NCBI GenBank assembly: GCA_002968845.1
Contig: PVBG01000009.1
Span: 147,545 to 211,544, forward strand
Reading direction: 5' to 3'
DNA: 64,000 nt
DNA from: Neorhizobium tomejilense
GTDB taxonomy: Bacteria > Pseudomonadota > Alphaproteobacteria > Rhizobiales > Rhizobiaceae
Shown: positions 34,936 to 44,200 of the stretch, one piece after another
Position numbering within the stretch: position 1 is the first letter of the stretch
How the letters are laid out: each line of letters opens with the position of its first letter
The notes under the pieces: model-generated
Seen by the model: the letters and a program-made list of their open reading frames with translations, nothing else
The model's database searches: none
What the model was told of the DNA's origin: nothing
Made by a program: the position numbers and the translations under genes

Positions 34936-35810
34936 CAAAGGCCCTCTCTAGCGTTGTAAGCGGAGGCTGCGGCGAGAACCGCGTCGGCCATCGCCAGCGC
35001 ATCGCGGTTGGCGGCAACGTTGTGGACGCGAAAGATCGAAGCCCCGGCAAGGCGTAGGATCGCCGTGGTCGCGGCAGTGCCGACGTCACGCTCGTTCGCT
35101 TTTTCCCGTCCCGTCAGGGCGCCGATGAACCGCTTGCGCGAGGTGCCGGCGAGCAGCGGAAAATCGAGCCTATGCAGTTCGGCAAAACGCGCCATCAATT
35201 CCACGTCGTCGTCACGGTCCTTGGCAAAGCCGAAGCCAGGATCAAGCACGATCGCCTCGTCGGAAATGCCGGCGCTGCGCGCGATCTCGAGAGACTGCCG
35301 CAGGAAAAACTCCTGGTCGGCGATGCGATCGGGCCGCTTTTCCTGCTCGCGCCCGCGGCCGGTATGCATGATGCAGACCCCGGCAGATGTTTGAGCCGCA
35401 ACGGTCGCGATCTCCGGCTCGCGCTGCAGGCCATGGACGTCGTTGATGATATGGGCACCCGCCGCCATCGCCAGGCGGGCGGTTTCGGCGCGGTAGGTAT
35501 CGATCGAGATCAGCGCATCGGTCTCCGCGGCGAGTTTTTCAATCACCGGCAGGACGCGGTCCTGCTCTTCCGCCGCGGTCACATCGGCGGCGCCGGGCCT
35601 GGTCGACTCACCGCCGATATCGAGGATGGTGGCGCCGTCGCGGATGCAGGAAACGGCGTGAGCAACCGCGGCATCGATGTTTGCGTAGCTTCCGCCGTCG
35701 GAAAAGGAATCGGGGGTGATGTTGATGATCGCCATAATCTGGCCTTGGCGACCGAGTTCGAGGACACGGCCCCGCCCGACACGCCAGGTGCTGTTGCGCT
35801 GCGATATCAC
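34935..35810 (-). CDS. folP: dihydropteroate synthase
   Basis: A 291-residue TIM-barrel enzyme, the sulfonamide target. Signatures: IMAIINITPDSFSDGGSY, ILDIGGESTRPGA and INDVHGLQREPEIA, with the C-terminal KRFIGALTGRE and IFRVHNVAANRDAL. I place the start at GTG 35810 (MISQRNSTWRVGRGR), which gives the family length; the frame is open for 67 further codons with poor coding character. It is first in the folP-folB-folK operon and divergent from a secreted protein gene. Confidence 0.94.
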   Translation of the reverse strand: MISQRNSTWRVGRGRVLELGRQGQIMAIINITPDSFSDGGSYANIDAAVAHAVSCIRDGATILDIGGESTRPGAADVTAAEEQDRVLPVIEKLAAETDALISIDTYRAETARLAMAAGAHIINDVHGLQREPEIATVAAQTSAGVCIMHTGRGREQEKRPDRIADQEFFLRQSLEIARSAGISDEAIVLDPGFGFAKDRDDDVELMARFAELHRLDFPLLAGTSRKRFIGALTGREKANERDVGTAATTAILRLAGASIFRVHNVAANRDALAMADAVLAAASAYNAREGL

Positions 35811-35916
35811 CGGCCGGCCGTCTTTCGAAGGGTAACGCAAAATTTGATGCCTTTGTGTTGCGCTCAGGCTGGCTATGCCCCAAGGTCCCCATAAGTTCAA
35901 CGTCGCAGGCCATAGA

Positions 35917-36537
35917 ATGTTCTCCATGCGCAGAGTCCGCCGGTTTTTCGGTGTCTTTCTTCTCCTCTGCACGATCCCTGCGACGGCCATGGCAGAACCG
36001 ATCATCAACAAGACCTATTCCTATTTCCGGATCGGCGGCCGCACGGCCGAGGACCTCGACAAGGAACTGGAAAACCGCGGCCCTCTCACCCGCAGCACCG
36101 GCCATCGCCATCCCGGCGCCACCGAAATCAAGTTCGGCGGCGACGTCACCTATGTGGAAAAGGGCGGGCGCTGCTCGGTCGGCGGGGCGCGCGTAACACT
36201 CCGAACCCACATCATCCTGCCGCGCTGGGGCAATCGCGGCCGTGCCACCGCCGATCTCGGCTTCATCTGGGATACCCTGTCGAAGGACATCAAGCGCCAC
36301 GAGGAGCGGCATGCGGAAATCGCCCGCAACCACGCGCGCCAGCTCGAACGGGAACTGCTTGGCCTCCCCGCCAACAGAACCTGCGATGCGCTGGAAAGAC
36401 AGGTGGCGGAGACGACCCGCCGTGTTCTTGAGGCGCATGACCGGGAGCAGCTGCGGTTCGACCAGATCGAGGCGGCCAATTTCGACTCGCGGATGATTCG
36501 GCTGCTGCAGTATCGCCTGAAGCGATCCGGCAATTGA
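35917..36537 (+). CDS. DUF922-type secreted protein, possible Zn-dependent protease
   Basis: A 206-residue protein with a signal peptide (RRFFGVFLLLCTIPATAMA). A HEERH motif in KRHEERHAEIARNHARQLE resembles a zinc-binding HExxH. Other features are FRIGGRTAEDLDKELENRGPL, RVTLRTHIILPRW and a single late CDALERQV. This fits the DUF922 group of predicted secreted Zn-dependent proteases, which is experimentally unproven. Starts at 35917 and 35926 are both possible. It is followed by a 424 bp gene-free region. Confidence 0.75.
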   Translation: MFSMRRVRRFFGVFLLLCTIPATAMAEPIINKTYSYFRIGGRTAEDLDKELENRGPLTRSTGHRHPGATEIKFGGDVTYVEKGGRCSVGGARVTLRTHIILPRWGNRGRATADLGFIWDTLSKDIKRHEERHAEIARNHARQLERELLGLPANRTCDALERQVAETTRRVLEAHDREQLRFDQIEAANFDSRMIRLLQYRLKRSGN

Positions 36538-36961
36538 TCCGCTTTTTGGCGTGAATCAGCCCGACCAATCGCATCCAGGCTTTTGCGGAGCTTGCGCCAT
36601 CCCTCGTCAATAACGGGTGATTTATGGTGATAGTCTAAAATAGGAATCTCGGATACAACCTAAGACATAGCTTACCTACCAACGCTTCGAAAAACGAGGC
36701 ACATGAGGTAGATAGCCGCAGGATCAGCGTACCTTTCCGGTTTTCGAACCGACGTGTCGGACGCGGTTGTTTCAGGTGTTCCTGAGTTTGGTTTCCGGTG
36801 TTTTAGTTCTCCTGGCGCGTCTTCAAGCCGCAGGTGGTTCCTCCCTCCCCTGCTGGTGATGCGCCCGCCTGGCCTCGCTTGCCGCTTTTGCGGAGCGAGG
36901 CTTTTTTTTGCCCAGAAACATCTGAGACAGGCGTGTCGGCAGAGCGACGATCAGGCCGCGA
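36538..36961. other. 424 bp region without a protein gene
   Basis: No plausible coding frame. Its second half carries several strong hairpins and an intrinsic terminator on the plus strand that is too far (about 335 bp) from the DUF922 gene to be its normal terminator. See the ncRNA candidate listed here. Confidence 0.6.
36675..36909 (+). ncRNA. candidate structured small RNA with intrinsic terminator
   Basis: Seen on the plus strand: a nested hairpin at 36676-36711 (CUACC/GGUAG enclosing GCUUCG/CGAGGC); a UUCG tetraloop hairpin CGGUU-UUCG-AACCG at 36738-36751; a compound stem 36814-36865 (GGCGCGUC/GAUGCGCC, then CCGCAGG/CCUGCUGG) with a pyrimidine loop containing CCUCCCUCC; and a terminator at 36872-36909 (GCCTCGCT...AGCGAGGC with inner CCGC-TTTT-GCGG and eight Ts). 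A CCUCC-rich loop is typical of alphaproteobacterial trans-acting RNAs that bind Shine-Dalgarno sequences. The 5' end is unknown. I could not assign a class; tRNA and tmRNA are excluded. Confidence 0.5.
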
Positions 36962-37282
36962 TCAGGCTTGACGCTCGGGTACGTTGACCACGAGCCCGTC
37001 GAGATCCGCTTTGATCTTGATCTGACAGGAAAGGCGCGAGGTCGGCTTCACCTCGAAGGCGAAGTCGAGCATGTCTTCCTCCATGGGAGCCGGCGGGCCG
37101 ACCTTTTCGGTCCAGGCCTCGTCGACATAGACATGACAGGTGGCGCAGGCGCAGGCACCGCCGCATTCGGCCTCGATGCCGGGAACGGAATTGCGAACCG
37201 CATTCTCCATAACCGTGGAGCCCGGCTCGGCTCCGATATCGAAGCGCGTTCCGTCAAAGGCAACGATGGTCAGTTTCGTCAT
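36962..37282 (-). CDS. [2Fe-2S] ferredoxin, adrenodoxin type
   Basis: A 106-residue ferredoxin. Cluster ligands are Cys40, Cys46 and Cys49 in [11 protein letters not shown] plus Cys86 in SRLSCQIK, the adrenodoxin/Isc spacing. The [26 protein letters not shown] segment is the acidic partner-binding helix of this class. It donates electrons to P450s or serves Fe-S cluster assembly. No isc genes adjoin it. The strong plus-strand terminator at 36909 lies just beyond its 3' end. Confidence 0.94.
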   Translation of the reverse strand: MTKLTIVAFDGTRFDIGAEPGSTVMENAVRNSVPGIEAECGGACACATCHVYVDEAWTEKVGPPAPMEEDMLDFAFEVKPTSRLSCQIKIKADLDGLVVNVPERQA

Positions 37283-37423
37283 GATAGGGAAATCCGGGAT
37301 GTTGAAGGGTCAGGGCACACTATTTAAGGGCGCTGTCTTCCGATAAAACCCCCGCGCAGTCAACATTTTCGGGCGCCGCCGGCTGTTCAATCGGCGCCCT
37401 TGCGTACCGATTCGGCGAATCGC

Positions 37424-37798
37424 TCAGCGGCAGAGCTTGTTGATGAAGTTTTCGGCCTCGACGACGGCGGCAGCGACCGCGGCCCGCAACGAGGCGTCGG
37501 AGGCGTTGTCTTCAAGACGCTCGGCAGCGGTCGAAACCTTGAAGGCGCCGACGGCGCTGGCGGCACCCTTCAGGCGGTGCGCGGCTGCGACGACATAGGC
37601 GCTGTCGGCGCTTGCGATGTCATGCAGTGCGCGGCGTGCCTGGCGCGCGAACATCTGGAGCACTTCGATTTCGAGGGTCTTGTCGCCCATGGTCTGTGTC
37701 GCGAGATGAACGAGATCGATCGGACGGGACTGGGAAGGGCAACCACCCCTCAGCGTTTCTGGAGCTTCGAACGCGATACTGACCGCTGCCATTGCCAT
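37424..37798 (-). CDS. Hpt (histidine phosphotransfer) domain protein
   Basis: A 124-residue protein from ATG 37798. The phospho-accepting His74 is in AAHRLKGAASAVGA, the standard Hpt motif, in a four-helix bundle (IDLVHLATQTMGDKTLEIEVLQMF and the C-terminal helix). No kinase domain is attached, so it is a free phosphorelay intermediate; the partner kinases are unknown. It is divergent from the giant GPR-like gene, with a 473 bp region between them. Confidence 0.85.
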   Translation of the reverse strand: MAMAAVSIAFEAPETLRGGCPSQSRPIDLVHLATQTMGDKTLEIEVLQMFARQARRALHDIASADSAYVVAAAHRLKGAASAVGAFKVSTAAERLEDNASDASLRAAVAAAVVEAENFINKLCR

Positions 37799-38271
37799 GA
37801 ACCTGTTTTCCCTGTTGCTCTTCTGATAATGTCCCGAATTGTGCGGGCCAATCGGAGCTATCCCGTTAAATTCCGGCACAATCTGGGCCGGTTTCTTCCC
37901 ATATGGTTAATTTCTGCTAAGCTCCCGGGATTTTAGGAGTTTTGCATCTTCGTATGGTTTAAATTCTGTTAACAACATTCCACGGCATCATTCGAAGGCA
38001 GGCGTCATAATTGTGCAGGGTGGCCGAATGTGCCACTACAATACGCCTAAGGTGGCGAGGAATATCGTCCTTTTGCCCCGGATGGTAGGTTGGTAAGCTT
38101 TCATTATCATCCGTTTGAAAGAACGGCCATCCGACTTGAAAATGAATAGGAAACTGGAAATCCGCTTTGTGGGTGGAGAGTTTCCGGCAGGCAGCGTTCC
38201 ATCTGTCGGTCTGCGGGCGGCAGCGCGTCAGATGGGATTTGCCGGGCGAGTATGTAACGAGGCGTAACCGC
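37799..38271. other. 473 bp divergent promoter region between hpt and the GPR-like gene
   Basis: No plausible gene. It is AT-richer than its surroundings and contains several TTAA elements: TTAAATT at 37866, a TTAACCAT half-site (minus) at 37903-37910, and TTTAAATTCTGTTAAC at about 37958-37973 (two TTAA halves 6 bp apart). It probably holds promoters for both genes. Confidence 0.5.
37903..37910 (-). promoter_or_regulatory. CtrA-type half-site TTAACCAT
   Basis: Reads TTAACCAT on the minus strand, in the shared upstream region of the Hpt gene and the GPR-like gene, with a TTAA-N6-TTAA pair about 50 bp further on. Confidence 0.35.
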
Positions 38272-41200
38272 ATGGCAAAGAACCCTAGCAGCGAGTCGAT
38301 CGATGAGACGGCGTTCCAGGCGTTGGAAGATGCCCTAAAAATCAACTTCAACGATGATCAGTCGCGCCAAAGATCAGTGCCCCATGCCTCGGAGGCAAGA
38401 GTGTCAGACACTAACAAACCGCGTCAGACCCAGTACCAGGACGATGCCGCCGAATCATACAGATCGGCAGCCACCGAGACCGCTGCCAAATCCCCGACGT
38501 TCCAGCCCGCCAACGATGCGGGCAAACGCAGTTCGACTGCGATCCTGCGGACGCTGGAAGGCGGCGCGATGCGCTCGTCCATCCGCAATGCGGTGATCGT
38601 CTCGATCCTCTGGGCAATCGGCGGCATCGCGCTCGGGCAGATGATCTACGGCAACCAGCTCTGGCAGATCACCTCGGTTGAAGGCGTTCTTGCCGCTCCC
38701 GGCATCGTCGCGCTGGCGGTCTGTATCCTCATTCCCATCATGCTGTTCTTCGCCTTCGCGATCATGATGGCCCGCGCTCAGGACCTGAGAACCGCCGCCC
38801 GTTCGATGGCCGAGGTTGCGCTGCGCCTGTCCGATCCGGAAACCGTCGCCTCCGAGCGAATCATGAGCGTCGGCCAGGCCGTGCGCCGCGAAGTCTCGGC
38901 AATGAACGAAGGCATCGAGCGCACCATTGCCCGTGCCGCCGAGCTCGAGACGCTCGTGCATTCGGAAGTGAATGCGCTGGAGCGGAGCTTCACCGACAAC
39001 GAACTGCGCGTTCGCGGCCTCGTTCACGAACTCGGCGCCGAGCGCGACGCGATCGTCAACCATGCCGAGCGCATTCGCTCGTCGATCGTCGGGGCCCATG
39101 ATCAGCTCAAGGAAGAGCTGTCGCTTGCGACCGAAGAAATCTCCATTCGCCTGGCGACATCAGGCGAAGCCTTTGCGTCGATGATCGAGACGCGCGGCGC
39201 GGCGCTGATGGAGAAGTCCAACGCCGCCGGCGAAGCACTCGGCAGCCTGCTGACGACCAAGACCGAAAACCTGCTGCAGACGCTCAATTCCTCCGGCTTC
39301 GCGCTCGCCCACGAATTCGACGAGCGCATGGATGCGATCAATACCGTGCTGTCTCAGCGCGGCCAGGCGCTTCTCAACGAATTCCAGACGCGCGCCTCTT
39401 CTCTCGACGCCAATACCGAAAAGCTCAACGCGGCGCTTGCGGACCGCACCCGCCAGCTGAACGAGACGCTGCTGGCCCGCACGAAGGAAATCACTGACGG
39501 ACTTGCCGAAAGCGAACAGACGCTTACCGGTTCGCTCGGCGGCATCCTTGCGGCCCTCAACAGCTCGCTCGAAGAAAAGAGCTCGTCTTTCCGCCAGAAC
39601 CTGCAAAGCACGGTTGAAGACGTTGTCCTCGACCTCGACATGCGCACCGGCTTCTTCGAAGAGCGCTTGCAGACGACCGTCGGCCTGCTCAGCACCACCT
39701 TCGACGACAACATCTCGCAGTTCACCTCCGCCTTCGACCAGCGTGCCGGCACGCTCGACAGCAAGCTGATGGACAGCCTCGCCCGCATCAACGAGACGGT
39801 GGCAAGCGGCTCGGATGCGATCGAAAACATCCTCTCGTCCAGCGTCGAGCGCATCAGTTCCTCGCTGACCGACCAGTCGCTCGCACTCGAGACGACGCTC
39901 GGCACCGGCCAGGAAATGCTGGATGCCATGCTCGGAAGCCGCTCGCGCGAACTGTCCGACGCATTGTCGGTCCGCAGCACTGAAATTCAGGATACGCTGG
40001 CCTCCCGCGCCACCGAAATCCAGGATGCACTCGTGACGCACACCGGGGAACTCCAGGACGTCCTCGGATCCAGGACCAGCCAGCTTCGGGATGTACTCGG
40101 AACACGCACCAGCGAACTCCAGTCCGTGCTCGTCTCGCGCACCGAGGAACTTCAGGGAGCCCTTGAAGCACGCACCAGCGAGTTCCAGGACGTCATCACC
40201 ACGCGCACCGGCGCACTCCACGAAGCACTGGAAACACGCACCACCGAGCTCCAGGACGTATTGACGACGCGCACCAGCGAACTCCAGGGCGTACTCGCCT
40301 CGGGCACCGGGGAACTGCACGGCGTTCTCGGGACGGGCACCACCGAGCTTCAGGACGCGCTTGCATTGCGCACCGGCGAGCTCAAGGACGTGTTTGCATC
40401 CGGCACCGGCGAACTTCACGCCGGCTTTGCCAACGCTCGTCAGGACATCGAAACAACGATCGCCGACCGCAGCAGCAGCCTTCTCAGCACGCTTTCGGAA
40501 AACCAGGCAAAGTTCGAACAGAGCCTAGCCATCCGCTCGGGCGCCATTGTCGCTGCCCTTTCCGGCAGCCACGATCATCTGACCGAAGTGCTGAGCCAGA
40601 AAGCCAGTGCGATCGAAACGTTGATGTCCGGCGCACCGGAACGGCTCGCCGGCATGTTCGACGAAAAGTCGGAACACATCTCGCGCACGCTCATTGCCAG
40701 CGAACGGCGGCTCGGTGACGAGCTGGGCCGGCGCGCTTCCGAAATGCAGACGTCGCTCGATACCAACCGCGAGCGGATTTCCGAAATCCTCGAAGACAAG
40801 TCGATGGAACTCGCCACGTCCTTCGCGCTCGGCGAAGATCGTCTCGCCGGCATGCTCGACGAGAAGTCGGATTCCATCACCCGCGCACTTTCGGAAACCG
40901 AACAGCGCATGAGTGGAGACCTGGCCCGCCGTAGCTCGGAAATCAACGAGGCGCTGGGCGTCAACCGGGACAGGCTCGCAGAAATCCTCGACGACAAGTC
41001 GATGGAAATCGCCACCTCCTTCGCGCTTGGCGAAGACCGCCTCGCCAGCATGCTGGACGAAAAGTCGACGGCGATCGCCAACACCTTCATCGATGCCGAT
41101 GTCCGCATCGAGCACTCCTTCGCGGCCCGCGCCGAAGCGATCCGCAACGCCTATGCCGATAACCAGCTCAATCTCGACCTGTCGCTCGAAAACCGGACGG

Positions 41201-44200
41201 CCGAGATCGCCCGCGTTCTCGAAAGCGGCGGCGATCGCCTCGAACAAACCGTCGGCAGCGCAAGCGGCCGCATCGAGACCGCGCTCGCAACCGGCGCACA
41301 GCGTTTCGAAACGGGCATGGCGGACGGACTGGAGCGTGTCGAAGCCGTTCTCGGCTCGACGCAGGAGCGTATCGCCGCAACCATCGGCCTTGGTCACCAG
41401 CAGCTGGAAACGACGCTCGGTTCCGGTTACGAGCAGATCCGCGACACCCTGGACGAACGCACGAAGTCGCTCACGACAACGCTCAGCGACGCCCAGAGCC
41501 AGATCGGCGACCTGATGCAGGATCAGGTCACCTCCTTCGGAACCTCGATCGCGGCCAGCGCCGGAATGCTGGAAATGTCGCTCGAAACGCAGCAGAACGC
41601 GCTGCGCGACGCTATCGACACCGCGGGGCAGTCTCTCGAAGAACGTCTGCGCGACAATGTCGGTACGCTCGCCGTCCGGCTTTCCGATGCCGCAAGCGAA
41701 ATCGGCCGCTCGGCCGACGCCTTCTCCAACCGCATCCGTCAGACGGTCGGCGGGGTTCAGGGCGCGCTCGAAGAAACCGGCAGCCGCATCGAAACGACGT
41801 TCGGTGGGCTCGAAGGCCGGATCCGGGGCGAAATCCTCGAGGCGGCCCAGCTCGTCGACGAGGCCGGCGTCAATCTTTCCACCACGCTCACCAACCGCAC
41901 GGCCGATCTGGAACGTGTCGCCGTCGAGGCTTCGGACCGCATCACCGAGACCATGGATGGCCGCACCGCCCGTATCGAGGAACGCCTCGGCACGATCGAC
42001 CGCGCGCTGACCATCGGTCTCGACAACGTCACCAAGACCATCGAAAGCAAGGCCGTCGGCCTTGCCTCGACACTGCGCGAAGCAGTCGGCGCCGCGGCCC
42101 AGAGCATGGACAGCGAAGCCACCCGCTCCGCCGAAGTGCTGGCGCGTGCCGGTGCCGAGTTCACCGAGGAACTCACCAACCGCAACGCCGAATTCACCAG
42201 GGCGATCGAGGAACGGTCGACCCAGATCGTCGGCCGGATTTCGGAAACCCAGAACCGGCTTGCCGGCCAGGCGGCAACCGTAGCGCTTGCCTTCTCGGAA
42301 GCCGGCAATGCGATCGTCCACAAGGTCGCGGAGGCGGACAGCCTGGTGAAGCGCCAGGTCACGGCAATCTCCGAGGCGCTGGACGAAGCACAGAAAGCGC
42401 TCGACTCGCGCGGCGACGGTATCCGCACCACGCTCGCCGATACGGCAAACCAGCTCGACACCGCCATGGACGCCGTCGACCGGGCACTCGCGGCCCGCGG
42501 CGACGCCATCCACTCGGCTCTCGACGCCCGCGCCCGCGACCTGAACTCCATGCTCGCCGGCCGCTCGGCCGAATTGGCACGCCTTCTCGACGAGAAGGCA
42601 AAGCCCATGGTCGAGGAATATGCCGCGACCGGCCGCACCGCCATCGAACAGATGACGACCGCTGCCCAGCAGGGTGCAGAGCTTCTTTCGGCCGCCGCGC
42701 AAGAAACATCGGCACGGCTTTCCTCCGCCGCGGAAGAGACGACCGCGCGGCTTTCCTCCGCTACGGAAGAATCGACGGCGCGTATTCGCAACGAGAACTC
42801 GGCGCTTGTCGACGCGATCGCCGCGCGGACCAACGAGACGCTCGCCGCCATTACGCAGCGGACCGAGAGTGCCGCCGGCACCATGCGTCACGTCGAACAG
42901 GGCCTGTCGGCCAGCGTCAACAGCCTCATCGACAAGCTGGCGGAAAGCAATTCGAACATTTCGGCGATGGTCCAGGAGACAGCGAAGGAATTCGGCAGCA
43001 CCGCCGATGCCGTCGCCCATCACCTTTCGGAAGCCGACCGCAAGCTCAGCGTCACGGCCAACCGGTTCGTGCAGTCGGCAACCAACTCCGCCGATATCGT
43101 TTCCGGCTCGACCCGCATGCTCGAAGACAATATCGGCCGTATGTCGGACGTCTTCGGCAATACGCTCGAGCAGGTCAGCAGCCTCGTCGGCCGGTTCGAC
43201 GACCACTCGAGGGTGCTTGTCGAAGCATCTGAACTCCTCGGTGCGGCACAGTCCAATCTCGTCAGCACGCTGGACGAACGCCAGAATGCACTGCGCAACC
43301 TGTCGACCGGCCTGGTCAAGCGTTCCGAGGAAATCGAGTCGACGATGCGCAGCCTGACGACCCTGGTCGATGGCGCTTTCGAGCGGGCGGAAGAACGTTC
43401 GCTGCAGGTCGGCTCGCGGCTTCGCGAAAGCCTGCATGCCTCGTTTGCCGATATCGGCCGGACGCTCGGGGAAACCCAGCATCGCGCCGAAGTTACCGCC
43501 GATGCGATGCGCGAAGCGCTGATCAGCGCCGGCAGCGACGCCAACCACGCCATTGAGACGACGCTGTCTGACGCCGAGAAGCGCACCCGCGACCTTTCCG
43601 AGCGGATGCGCGGCAGCATTTCGCAGTCGCTCAGCGACGTCGAGCAGCTGCTGTCGGATGCCACCAGCCGCTCCGGCAGCGCCGCCGAACAGCTGCGCGA
43701 CACGCTCCGGGAATCGGTCGAGGAAGCCATCAACCGCTTCGCCGGCGCGACCGACGAAATCCGCCGCTCGGCGCAGGATATCCGCCGCGAGCTGGATACG
43801 ACCCGCACCGAACTCAAGCGCGGCGCCTTCGACCTGCCGGAAGAGGCCAAGGAAAGTGCGGCCGCCATGCGGCGTGCCGTCGCCGAGCAGATCAAGGCGC
43901 TGCAGGACATCTCGGCGCTGGTGGGACGTTCGACGCAGAACTTCGAGATTGCCGAGCCTTCGGCACCACGCCAGGCGCCTGCTCCGCAGCCGGCTCCTGC
44001 CCGTCCTCAGCCTGCCGCCGCAGCCATCCCGCAGCCGGCTCCGCCTGCGCCACGCAACGATCCCTATGCCGGAAACGCCCTGCGCGGCACGCTGCCGCTC
44101 GATCGGCAGGCACAGGCGCCTGTCGCCCGCGCACCGGAGCCACGCGGCACCGACGGCGGCTGGATCAGCGACCTGCTGCGCGGCGCATCGCGCGACGAGG

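Noticed and set aside
36731..36760. A GGTTCGAAAACC motif on the minus strand resembling a tRNA T-arm.
   Set aside because: The loop has one base too many for a T-arm and no acceptor, D or anticodon stems fit around it; it is the UUCG hairpin of the candidate small RNA read on the other strand.
36675..36909. Assignment of the candidate RNA as 6S RNA or tmRNA.
   Set aside because: The 3' end folds into its own terminator instead of pairing with a 5' strand as in 6S, and no tmRNA tag peptide or tRNA-like domain is present; class left open.
39940..40434. The 33 bp repeat array as a CRISPR.
   Set aside because: The units are contiguous, in frame and have no spacers; it is a protein repeat.
39160..42884. 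Long antisense open frames (up to 1367 codons from 44628 to 40525) opposite the giant coiled-coil gene.
   Set aside because: They are shadows of a repetitive GC-rich gene in other frames, with repetitive composition and no homology-like motifs.
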